A DNA stretch of 64,000 bases from NCBI GenBank assembly GCA_019638595.1, contig JAHBTJ010000006.1:186001-250000 (forward strand), given 5' to 3'. Under the pieces are notes generated by a model. That model was given only the letters and a program-made list of their open reading frames with translations. It searched no databases and was not told the DNA's origin. This document shows positions 56,443 to 63,345 of this stretch, piece after piece (within the stretch, counting starts at the first letter, position 1; every line of letters begins with the position of its first letter). This DNA comes from Chitinophagaceae bacterium. Its GTDB lineage: Bacteria; Bacteroidota; Bacteroidia; Chitinophagales; Chitinophagaceae. The position numbers were made by a program, and so were the translations under genes.

Positions 56443-57414
56443 TTATTTCAATTGCCGGATCTTTACAACATTCTGAATTGAAACAGGCACATCCACTCCC
56501 ATTGTTTGTATTGTACCTTCCATTCCGGTGGTAATATCATTGCTGACGATCATACCCGTTTTAATATTCAACGTCACCGTTCCCTTTTGTTTTCCTTTTA
56601 TATTTCCTTTGATGTTTCCCAATTCAGGCGCCCCGGAGGGAATGTCAATACTTGTAATATCGCCAACAGATCTAATTACAGCAACATCGTTCCTTATTTC
56701 TTTTAATGTATAAGTTGATTTTATATTTACCGGAAATTCTCCCGCCTGCGTTGCTGTCGCCGTCCATGAATCTCCCGGTTTAATTGTTGAATCAGGAAGT
56801 ACGGTAAAAAGCTTATCAACGCCTCCCCTGAAAATATTGCCTCCAATCAATTTTTCCCATTGACTGCGTGCAGCGTTTTTTGCATAAACATCATTGGCTG
56901 CAAACCCGCCGGTCAGCTTATCTCCTAATTCCTTATATCCTTTTATTTCTTTTATTTCTCCGTTTAAGCCTACTATAGCTGTTATGGCTGACTGCTTTAA
57001 AATACCCAGCATTTTTTCTACCGGGTTTGCGGAGAGTGCGCCATTGTCTGCATCGGCATTTGTTTCAACACCTCCTTTTTGGGTGTGGATTTTTATTTTA
57101 TCGTACCGGATATTGAATATAAAATCACCGCTGCTGTCTCTGTTTACCGTATAGCTCGTAACGGCTTCTGCATTATTAATGCTGCTTGTTTCGTTGCCGT
57201 TTACGTTCATGGTAATTTCAGAATTATTATTAAGCGCATAACGATAGGTTGCCCGATCAACAGGATCAAGGCGGAACTTATATGCTTTACCGGCGTTTTC
57301 TTCTTTGTTTTGCCGGAAAGCTGTATCCCGGGGTGAAGCAGTATGCGGGGTACCGGGTGTTGAATTACAGGAAAAAAAGAAAATAATGGTGATAAGGCTG
57401 CAAAAATATTTCAT
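56443..57414 (-). CDS. DUF6263-type lipoprotein
   Basis: 323 residues from ATG 57414, giving a lipoprotein signal (FCSLITIIFFFSC). The frame runs 39 codons further up into the neighbouring gene, which is rejected. Features of the family: YKFRLDPVDRATYRYALNNN at the start, a long beta sheet, VGLNGEIKEIKGY, LPDSTIKPGDSW and GTVTLNIKTGMIVSNDITTG near the end. The fold is lipocalin/LolA-like in style; the function is unknown. It lies 28 bp after the outer-membrane-like gene and is likely co-transcribed with it. Confidence 0.8.
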   Translation of the reverse strand: MKYFCSLITIIFFFSCNSTPGTPHTASPRDTAFRQNKEENAGKAYKFRLDPVDRATYRYALNNNSEITMNVNGNETSSINNAEAVTSYTVNRDSSGDFIFNIRYDKIKIHTQKGGVETNADADNGALSANPVEKMLGILKQSAITAIVGLNGEIKEIKGYKELGDKLTGGFAANDVYAKNAARSQWEKLIGGNIFRGGVDKLFTVLPDSTIKPGDSWTATATQAGEFPVNIKSTYTLKEIRNDVAVIRSVGDITSIDIPSGAPELGNIKGNIKGKQKGTVTLNIKTGMIVSNDITTGMEGTIQTMGVDVPVSIQNVVKIRQLK

Positions 57415-57442
57415 GAAGCGCTTTATGAGATTAAGCCTACTC

Positions 57443-58027
57443 TTAAAAATCGAAATACACGTTACACCCGTAAGTATTGAACTTCTCCTTTTCCAGTCCC
57501 TTTTTATAAAACAGGCCAACCGTAATACCATGCCCGTTCTCCCTGTCTTTCGGAGTGGTGAACCTAAACCCTGCCCTGGCCATTGGTCCGTAGGATTTGC
57601 CGGAAAAGTTTGAATAAGAGCTCCCGGAAATGGTCACTCCATAATATCCAAATCCCGCCCCAAGGTAGCCGCCTACCCTGCTGTCATTATCGGGAGTGGA
57701 TTTGTAACCGAAGTTGTAATCTAATACTGCAGGAATATCGTATGCGAATGCAATACCATAATCGTCATACACATTCCTGGCAATTCCTATTCCCAGTCCT
57801 AAAGGCAAGCCTACACTCACGGAAGCATTATCGTATTCAACAAAGTTATACCTCGGAAAATACGACAGGTTGGTTTGTGTAAGTAAAATCCTATTATTGT
57901 TGCCATCTGTAGACTTTCCGTCCAGGAGAGAAATAGTGGCGCCCACACTATGCATAAAGCTTTGAGAAACGACCCATTGATGAATGAGGGCGAAGGTAAT
58001 TGCTAAGAGGATTGTTTTGATTGACAT
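57443..58027 (-). CDS. Outer-membrane beta-barrel-like protein
   Basis: 194 residues from ATG 58027 with a signal peptide (TILLAITFALIHQWVVSQS). The rest is alternating beta strands rich in Gly/Tyr with an aromatic end: VSVGLPLGLGIGIARN, VGGYLGAGFGYYGVTISG, MARAGFRFTT, ending in NVYFDF as the terminal Phe of a barrel strand. It lies 28 bp before the DUF6263 gene, forming a pair transcribed away from the response regulator gene. No specific family is recognised. Confidence 0.7.
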   Translation of the reverse strand: MSIKTILLAITFALIHQWVVSQSFMHSVGATISLLDGKSTDGNNNRILLTQTNLSYFPRYNFVEYDNASVSVGLPLGLGIGIARNVYDDYGIAFAYDIPAVLDYNFGYKSTPDNDSRVGGYLGAGFGYYGVTISGSSYSNFSGKSYGPMARAGFRFTTPKDRENGHGITVGLFYKKGLEKEKFNTYGCNVYFDF

Positions 58028-58145
58028 ACAGGTTAATTTGTGGATCAGGCTCTGGAATAAAACCAATTAATATTTTTTGAAATTATATACTCACTTTCAT
58101 TTTTTTTCACCACATTTAAGGGTATTTTTAACTCAGCTAAAGCTT

Positions 58146-58808
58146 ATGAATCTCTCTTTAAACACCCCAACTACAATAGCCATAGCCGATGATCACCCAT
58201 TAATGAGGATGGCTTTATACGAGTTAATAAGTAAATCTGCCAATTATTTTGTCAATATTATTGCCGGAAGCGGCGAAGAGCTGATAGAAGCAATAAGCAA
58301 AACTACAGCTCCGGACATTGTGGTACTGGACCTTAAGATGGCAGGAATGGACGGCTTTGAAACACTGGCAGTGATCCGGAAAAAATTCAAAAATACGAAA
58401 GTGTTGATTTTCACAATCAGCAATGATCATTCCACCCTGCTTCGCATAGTAGAAATGGGAGCCAACGGATATATTTCGAAAAATGCAGAACCTGCCGAGA
58501 TCCTTATTGCTTTAGACCGGATATCAGAACAGGAACAATATTTTTCCGACGCTGTAAACGAGCGTTTAAGCGCACTGAATAAATCGGACATACACAAAAT
58601 AATTTCGTCTATCACCCCTAAAGAGTTCACATTCCTGAAATATGCCTGTACCGGTATGTCCTATAAAGAGATTGCTGCTAAAATGTATGTGGGCCGGTTT
58701 ACCGTAGATGATTACCGAAATTCACTCTATCAAAAGCTTAATATTGAAAGCAGGGCAGAGCTGGTATTATTTGCTTTGAAACATAAGCTGGTAGAGGTTG
58801 AATTATGA
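58146..58808 (+). CDS. NarL/LuxR-type response regulator
   Basis: 220 residues from ATG 58146. Receiver domain: IAIADDHPLMRMALYELIS with the acidic pair D15-D16, phosphoacceptor Asp62 in VVLDLKMAGMDG, and FTISNDHSTLL. C-terminal GerE-type HTH: SITPKEFTFLKYACTGMSYKE and VDDYRNSLYQKLNIESRAEL. No histidine kinase is in the window. The upstream frame from 58077 is rejected as it lacks family residues. It may be an orphan regulator. Confidence 0.92.
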   Translation: MNLSLNTPTTIAIADDHPLMRMALYELISKSANYFVNIIAGSGEELIEAISKTTAPDIVVLDLKMAGMDGFETLAVIRKKFKNTKVLIFTISNDHSTLLRIVEMGANGYISKNAEPAEILIALDRISEQEQYFSDAVNERLSALNKSDIHKIISSITPKEFTFLKYACTGMSYKEIAAKMYVGRFTVDDYRNSLYQKLNIESRAELVLFALKHKLVEVEL

Positions 58809-58919
58809 TTATAATACAAGGATCGGGAATACTAAATGAACATTCATACGCAGCATGTAAGGCTGTGATATGATTTAGCGTGACCACTTCCGGCGGGGTC
58901 AGATAACAAAAAACAACTA

Positions 58920-59387
58920 TCACTCCTTATTTTCTTCTAGAGTATCTGGTGTTGCAGGTAACACTATAAAATATTTTTTAGCACGCTTACCTGAACAATC
59001 ATAATAAAAATAGTTGCGTCCCTGATTCAATATCAGATATGCTCCGGCATTAATTTCAAAGCCGAATTTTTTCTCATTAATCAAAACTTGTCCAGTATAG
59101 GAACATGGCAGGACTTCATAAAGATAACTGAAATCAAACTTGCTAATTTTCTTCCTTTCACTGATTATCTCACGAATAACATTACTTGTTAAGTTCCATT
59201 GCTGGCATTTTAGTGAGAATTCCTGCAAAAAATTGGATTGTGAATCACATTTCTTTTCAAAGTTTAATACTACTATTTTTTCCCTCACTGAACCAGAATG
59301 CTTCATATCCGACAAATCCAACTTCTTTGATCCAGGAAAAAATAAAATATTCCCCCAAATAATGCTTACAAGAAAAATTGCTTTCAT
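58920..59387 (-). CDS. Small exported protein behind a toxin-like fragment, possible immunity protein
   Basis: 155 residues with an N-terminal hydrophobic export signal (AIFLVSIIWGNILFF). The rest has no known motif (KKCDSQSNFLQEFSLKCQQW, FGFEINAGAYLILN, NYFYYDCSGKRAKKYFIVLP). Its start codon overlaps by 4 bp (ATGA) the stop of the open frame at 59384-59572 that runs through cassette element A. This toxin-immunity style coupling and its place in the array suggest an immunity protein for an exported toxin tip. The function is inferred from position only. Confidence 0.5.
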   Translation of the reverse strand: MKAIFLVSIIWGNILFFPGSKKLDLSDMKHSGSVREKIVVLNFEKKCDSQSNFLQEFSLKCQQWNLTSNVIREIISERKKISKFDFSYLYEVLPCSYTGQVLINEKKFGFEINAGAYLILNQGRNYFYYDCSGKRAKKYFIVLPATPDTLEENKE

Positions 59388-59572
59388 AAGCTCCAGGCAT
59401 TTAAATAAACTTGGTTCCCCGCAGTCTCAACGCTAAGCCTTTTGTGCGTGATCCGGACTCTGCGAGGAATAAAGCGTTCAACCGGCACAAGCAAGATACC
59501 CGGTATCTGACTATTTTTAGCAGCCTTTATTGCATCAGTCCATATGCTTGCACTATATGGCGAAATGATTAA
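59384..59572 (-). pseudogene. Start-less open frame across element A, possible toxin-tip remnant
   Basis: 62 sense codons with no ATG, opened by a stop that overlaps the DUF4304 gene end. They read through element A, whose 2-nt deletion keeps the frame open, and end ATGA-overlapping the 155-residue gene. PYSASIWTDAIKAAKNSQIP and VPVERFIPRRV lie upstream of the element. It is too short to classify; chance remains possible. Confidence 0.3.
59420..59464. repeat. Cassette-border element A (2-nt shorter copy)
   Basis: Matches elements B-D except for a 2-nt deletion in the left end (CGCAGTC for CGCAGAGTC) and one substitution in GATCCGG. The right end GACTCTGCG is intact at 59456-59464. It lies 33 bp from the 155-residue gene. 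Confidence 0.8.
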
Positions 59573-60048
59573 TCATCCTCTTCATCTTGGATTCCTAATC
59601 TTTCTTTGAGTGATGTCCTAACGCGATAAATCAAATCCTCATATTCATTTATTGCGTTAATTATACCTTGTTTTGTGCTTATTTTTTGGAGAAAAGGAAT
59701 AGCATAATTTTCAAGTATATTTTTAATTGCTTCTTCCCTTTCTTCGCCCTTAAACTGATTATTCTCTAAGTCTAAAATTTGTTTAACCTTTTTCGAAGCT
59801 ATAATATCTTTAAAGCTATATTTCAAATGCCCCTTCTCATATTTAGGAAAGTCTCCATCAGTATTCATTTCTTTCAGAAATGCCCCCATTAAATCTTCAT
59901 ATCTACCTGCAAATGGAGATTTAGTAATAACTAAAAAACAAATACACTCTTTTGTATGCAAATACCAGGTATCCTTTTTTTTGATAAACCCGTGTGGTTT
60001 CAAAGTTCTATCAACAAACTCATACAAGCTTTTCTGATTGGCGATCAT
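59569..60048 (-). CDS. DUF4304 family protein, probable immunity protein
   Basis: 159 residues. The N-terminal half matches the DUF4304 layout: LYEFVDRTLKPHGFIKKKDT, WYLHTKECICFLVITKSPFA, then a helix-rich half to the end. DUF4304 proteins are common as immunity partners in polymorphic toxin loci. There is no signal peptide, so its target acts in the cytoplasm. It starts 13 bp after the stop of the start-less nuclease-like toxin tip, its likely partner. Confidence 0.75.
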   Translation of the reverse strand: MIANQKSLYEFVDRTLKPHGFIKKKDTWYLHTKECICFLVITKSPFAGRYEDLMGAFLKEMNTDGDFPKYEKGHLKYSFKDIIASKKVKQILDLENNQFKGEEREEAIKNILENYAIPFLQKISTKQGIINAINEYEDLIYRVRTSLKERLGIQDEEDD

Positions 60049-60061
60049 AACAAAAATTATA

Positions 60062-60379
60062 TTAAGGTTTCAATAACTGTGGAGTTCCATAATTATATTT
60101 AATTGTTCCATCAGGCAGAATATCATAAGTATCTACAACGTATTTCCATTTTTTACTTTTAATCTGTTTTCTCAACTGCTTTGTATACTCGATAACCTGC
60201 TTTGTTCCTTCCCTTATCTTTCTTGGATTATTGGGCTTCAACTCCCTTACGATCTTATTTGCAAAATCAATAGCGTCAGGAAATCCACCATTATCAAGCT
60301 CTGTATCAGCTCGTTTAGTTAAATATTTTCCACCTAAAGCGCTTTTAGGATCATATTGATTATGAGCCCCTCTCCCTTG
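60062..60379 (-). pseudogene. Orphan toxin C-terminal domain, REase-fold-like, no start codon
   Basis: 105 sense codons then a stop at 60062; no ATG, GTG or usable TTG at the 5' end, where element B begins. The peptide contains FPDAIDFANKIVRELKPNNP followed by RKIREGTKQVIEYTKQL. The D-(x)8-E-x-K spacing and ELKPNNPRxIREG phrase are typical of PD-(D/E)xK nuclease tips of Rhs and related polymorphic toxins; WKYVVDTYDI follows. It is a stored cassette that would need joining to a toxin body to be made. Its immunity gene, DUF4304, follows. Confidence 0.65.
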
Positions 60380-60572
60380 GTTCTCCGCAGAGTCTCAACG
60401 CTAAGCCTTTTGTGCGTGAGCCGGACTCTGCGAGGGCATAATCATCGCCTCTGTTTCGCCAAATCTACATCACCTTTATATGGCAGAAGTTTAATTACAG
60501 CTTTTGATTCTCCGCCTACCGCAGCGTCGCCTGCCAACCCACAAGCTAAGCACGGGCAGACAATGCGGAGAA
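60379..60572. repeat. 194-bp direct repeat, copy 1 (contains element B)
   Basis: Aligns without gaps to 61408-61601 (offset 1,029 bp) with about 12 mismatches by eye. The minus strand after element B carries a short vestigial reading AVIKLLPYKGDVDLAKQRR and stop. A divergent relative of its right part lies at 56351-56435. Confidence 0.75.
60386..60432. repeat. Cassette-border element B
   Basis: 47 bp bounded by CGCAGAGTC (60386-60394) and its exact complement GACTCTGCG (60424-60432). On the minus strand it is directly followed by GAGAACC and then the orphan nuclease tip. Confidence 0.85.
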
Positions 60573-60694
60573 AGCCTAAGACAATGACAGCGGACACTCG
60601 TTGAAGAAGAAAAGGGAAGTTGTAAGGCAATTTCAATCCTCTTTCCTTTATCAAACTTCACTAACAGTATATCACATAATATCGTCACTACAGG

Positions 60695-61396
60695 TCACTT
60701 CATATTAAGTTGTTCCTTTATGCCTTTCAAATAATCTCGTCCTTCCCAATCAGTCGTAAGGTTTAACAAAAAATGCCTCTCAATGTCCCAAAATAAGTAT
60801 ACGACCCGTTTGGATTGCTCAATTTGTAAGGGATTTCTATCACTTGAAATATGTAATAGTCCCGTAAAGTCCACTGTATGGGTCGTATAACCATCCAGGA
60901 ATTGAAATATCATCATCCCATAGTCCACCATTACTATTCCCTTGTTTAAAAAGGGCTCTTTATACAATTTTCGTAAATTTATCCGACCAATATCCTTGTC
61001 AAACCTGGCCCAGCCTTCGTCCGGATAAGCTTTTGTTTCTTGTATACATTTTACAGGAAGACTACTGTCCCGCTCATCAAATCCCCATTCAAGTGAATAC
61101 AACCTGGCAAATGGGATGTCCCTGTTTTTCTTCCCAAATTCAAACATTCTAACCCTCCAGGTAGATGGCGTATCAGGAGAATCATCATCCAGCAACCAAA
61201 TTCTTACCAAAGTATCTTGCATTTCAGCAACTGAATTGAGTTTAAAACAACGCAATGCATTATCTATCAAAGTAAAATTGTTTCCATTCAACTGGAGTTT
61301 TTGTGGCCGCGTACTGTCCCTGATACAATTGGTCTGGCCATCGACGTCCAGTGACAAAATCAGGACCATAATAATGATTGATAGCTTATATTTCAT
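60695..61396 (-). CDS. Exported protein in the cassette array, unknown function
   Basis: 233 residues from ATG 61396 (a TTG two codons upstream is less likely). It has a signal peptide (LSIIIMVLILSLDVDGQ). The mature part is Trp/Asp-rich (LLDDDSPDTPSTWRVRMFEF, YSLEWGFDERDSS, KGIVMVDYGMMIFQF) with no known motif. Element C sits 18 bp upstream of the start, in the same place as other elements relative to their cassettes. It may be an immunity protein whose toxin tip was lost, or an unrelated passenger. Confidence 0.55.
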   Translation of the reverse strand: MKYKLSIIIMVLILSLDVDGQTNCIRDSTRPQKLQLNGNNFTLIDNALRCFKLNSVAEMQDTLVRIWLLDDDSPDTPSTWRVRMFEFGKKNRDIPFARLYSLEWGFDERDSSLPVKCIQETKAYPDEGWARFDKDIGRINLRKLYKEPFLNKGIVMVDYGMMIFQFLDGYTTHTVDFTGLLHISSDRNPLQIEQSKRVVYLFWDIERHFLLNLTTDWEGRDYLKGIKEQLNMK

Positions 61397-61407
61397 TTTC
61401 AATATTT

Positions 61408-61601
61408 CGGTTCTCTGCAGAGTCTCAACGCTAAGCCTTTTGTGCGTGAGCCGGACTCTGCGGGCGTATAATCATCGCCTCTGTTTCGTCAAATCTACAT
61501 CACCTTTATATGGCAGAAGTTTAATTACAGCTTTTGATTCTCCGCCTTCCGCAACGTCGCCTGCCAACGTACAAGCTAAACACAGGCAGACATTGCGGAG
61601 A
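61408..61601. repeat. 194-bp direct repeat, copy 2 (contains element C)
   Basis: Partner of 60379-60572, same orientation, about 94% identical by eye. It ends 15 bp before the stop of the immunity-like gene at 61617. Recombination between the copies would remove the exported-protein gene at 60695. Confidence 0.75.
61415..61461. repeat. Cassette-border element C
   Basis: 47-bp copy with one change in the left end (TGCAGAGTC) and an intact right end GACTCTGCG at 61453-61461. Confidence 0.85.
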
Positions 61602-61616
61602 ACTCAAGAAATAAAT

Positions 61617-62162
61617 CTACCTTATATCATATTCTGATTTTGCTATTTGCAATATATCCTTCACTATTTTATTCTTCTCTTCATAATAAAACCCAATGCT
61701 ACCAGTGTGATGAAAATAGAAAAAAAAATTATCTTTCTCATCATAAAAGAGATGACTGTAAGGAGCTATATGGCTTAATAAACATTTTAATGAAACATTT
61801 AAAAATCTATCCCAATTTAAGCAACGGCAGCTACCAGAATAACCTACTCCTATTGACGACCCTTTTAAGAGAAGAAGATATTCTTTAGTTTCATCAGATT
61901 TGTTTAATATAGAATAGTCGTACTCACCTTTGTTGTGATTCCAAGTATCCAAACAATAATCCCACCAAGAAAAATTATAAATTTTAATACCGGCTTTTAC
62001 ATTTGAAAATAATATATAAAATAGCAATATCAATTCAGATATTTGATCATTGTTATTACGTAAGTAAACTTCTACTTTTTTCCCTTTACTACCAGGTAAA
62101 TAATCGACATCCACCCATGGGTAAGGAAAACTTCTACTCTCTGATTTTTCTATAACTTTCAT
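61617..62162 (-). CDS. Putative immunity protein of the second toxin cassette
   Basis: 181 residues with no signal peptide. No family recognised (FPYPWVDVDYLPGSKGKKVE, IKIYNFSWWDYCLDTWNHN, LSHIAPYSHLFYDEKDNFFF). It is rich in aromatic and acidic residues, as many immunity proteins are. It starts 3 bp after the stop of the toxin cassette at 62166, the standard toxin-immunity spacing. The partner is inferred from this order. Confidence 0.6.
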   Translation of the reverse strand: MKVIEKSESRSFPYPWVDVDYLPGSKGKKVEVYLRNNNDQISELILLFYILFSNVKAGIKIYNFSWWDYCLDTWNHNKGEYDYSILNKSDETKEYLLLLKGSSIGVGYSGSCRCLNWDRFLNVSLKCLLSHIAPYSHLFYDEKDNFFFYFHHTGSIGFYYEEKNKIVKDILQIAKSEYDIR

Positions 62163-62165
62163 AAC

Positions 62166-62789
62166 TTATTTTACTGTACTTAATGTTTTCCAAGAAATAA
62201 ACTTTCCTATATCACCTTTGTGTTTCCCAATAATGAAATCTCCAAATTCATCCGCATCTTTATACCACTCCAATCCTTCTTTTGTCTCTTTGAATACTTT
62301 GAACTTGCTTCCTCCATGCCCAGCTTTATCTACGGACCACCACAAACCATCTGACTTACTTTTATAAAAAGTACCAAATGTTTTATGGCTCTTTATTTGA
62401 GAAGCTCCTTCTTTGGTCAGCACCCATTTTCCTCTTTCCTTTCTAACTGTTTTAGAAGAAGCATTACTTTCATTTGTAGGTTTATGACTATCAGAAGATG
62501 TCCCACCACTCCCCGCCATATTCAATTTATAAATCTTCTGCCAGGTAAGCGCTATATCTGCCGTTCCTTTTGCTGCTACTGAAAGACCATGTGCAATGGC
62601 CACTCCGCTTACAACTGCCCCCACACCAGTTATACCAGTAGTTGCTAATCCACCCGTACCAACCTCTGCCTCCCCTAATCCAAATAAAACAGCAGCCGCA
62701 TCACCCTTTAATCTTGCCTCCAGATACCACAGCTTTTCCTGCGTAGTGCTGTAGTCGTTAAGCGGGTCGCCGCTGAACCATTCAGACAT
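62166..62789 (-). CDS. Stored toxin cassette: duplicated pre-toxin segment plus Ntox21-like tip
   Basis: 207 residues. Residues 1-94 are identical to the matching part of the toxin at 63346 (from MSEWFSGDPLNDYSTT to KIYKLNMAGS) and include a Gly/Ala-rich hydrophobic segment. After a Ser-rich linker the tip reads WWSVDKAGHGGSKFKVFKET and DADEFGDFIIGKHKGDIGKF, close in form to Ntox21-type RNase tips, with His residues in GHGG and KHKG as likely active-site residues. Upstream, element D places an in-frame stop before the ATG, so the toxin body is missing. The protein could still be translated as a short form. Confidence 0.65.
   Translation of the reverse strand: MSEWFSGDPLNDYSTTQEKLWYLEARLKGDAAAVLFGLGEAEVGTGGLATTGITGVGAVVSGVAIAHGLSVAAKGTADIALTWQKIYKLNMAGSGGTSSDSHKPTNESNASSKTVRKERGKWVLTKEGASQIKSHKTFGTFYKSKSDGLWWSVDKAGHGGSKFKVFKETKEGLEWYKDADEFGDFIIGKHKGDIGKFISWKTLSTVK
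62508..62789. repeat. 282-bp direct repeat of the pre-toxin segment, stored copy
   Basis: Aligns to 63697-63978 without gaps (offset 1,189 bp) with three mismatches seen, all silent. It ends one base past the ATG, where element D starts on one side and the main toxin frame goes on at the other copy. Confidence 0.9.
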
Positions 62790-62798
62790 TCGGTTCTC

Positions 62799-62845
62799 CG
62801 CAGAGTCTCAACGCTAAGCCTTTTGTGCGTGAGCCGGACTCTGCG
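62799..62845. repeat. Cassette-border element D
   Basis: 47 bp with perfect ends CGCAGAGTC (62799-62807) and GACTCTGCG (62837-62845). It lies 9 bp 5' of the ATG of the stored cassette and brings a TGA in that frame. Confidence 0.85.
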
Positions 62846-62855
62846 AGGAATAAAA

Positions 62856-63341
62856 TCAATGGCACGCTTTACTCTTTACCACTATTTTTGCAACATTCAG
62901 TTTAATAGCCTTCATCATAGTCTTCCCAAAAAATGATAGGCGACAGTTAATCCCATCGGCAAAAACTCCATTGTTAAGATCGCTTGAGAGAAAAAATATA
63001 TAATCTCCATTTGGAAAAATAGAAATCAACCATTCGCCAAATTCATTTTTCTCAAAAGGCAATTTGGTTGTAAAAGAATAACAGTCATGCTGCCAATTTA
63101 GAGCATAAATCCTTTTACCTTCTGAAATTGTTTCAAACCATGACATGGACGATTTATGAAGATCATCATACAAATACTCATTAAATCCTTCATTGTAGAA
63201 TTGTGAAATATCAAAACACTGGCTCGGAGCAGGAAGAATGATTAAGTTTTCCTTGTCCATTGTAGGCTTAAAGTCAAGCTTATTATATATAAAATCCCAA
63301 ACCTGCATTTCTGAATCGCTTAATAATTTCCAGTTTTTCAT
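62856..63341 (-). CDS. DUF2716-like immunity protein
   Basis: 161 residues from ATG 63341; the longer frame to 63404 would overlap the toxin gene. MKNWKLLSDSEMQVWDFIYN, IYALNWQHDCYSF, then GEWLISIFPNGDYIFFLSSD and GVFADGINCRLSFFGKTMM fit the DUF2716 pattern (W...L..W, LDWQH.Y.F, PDGDY.FL). DUF2716 genes often accompany toxin tips. It starts 4 bp after the RNase toxin stop, so it very likely protects from that RNase in the cytoplasm. Confidence 0.75.
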   Translation of the reverse strand: MKNWKLLSDSEMQVWDFIYNKLDFKPTMDKENLIILPAPSQCFDISQFYNEGFNEYLYDDLHKSSMSWFETISEGKRIYALNWQHDCYSFTTKLPFEKNEFGEWLISIFPNGDYIFFLSSDLNNGVFADGINCRLSFFGKTMMKAIKLNVAKIVVKSKACH

Positions 63342-63345
63342 GCTA

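Noticed and set aside
60442-60688. Small minus-strand frames in the spacer beside element B
   Set aside because: They lie in the 194-bp repeat and its flank, and differ between the two copies; most likely vestigial or random.
59420-62845. The four 45-47-bp elements as a CRISPR array
   Set aside because: Copies are about 1-1.4 kb apart with coding cassettes between them, and there are no short spacers or cas genes.
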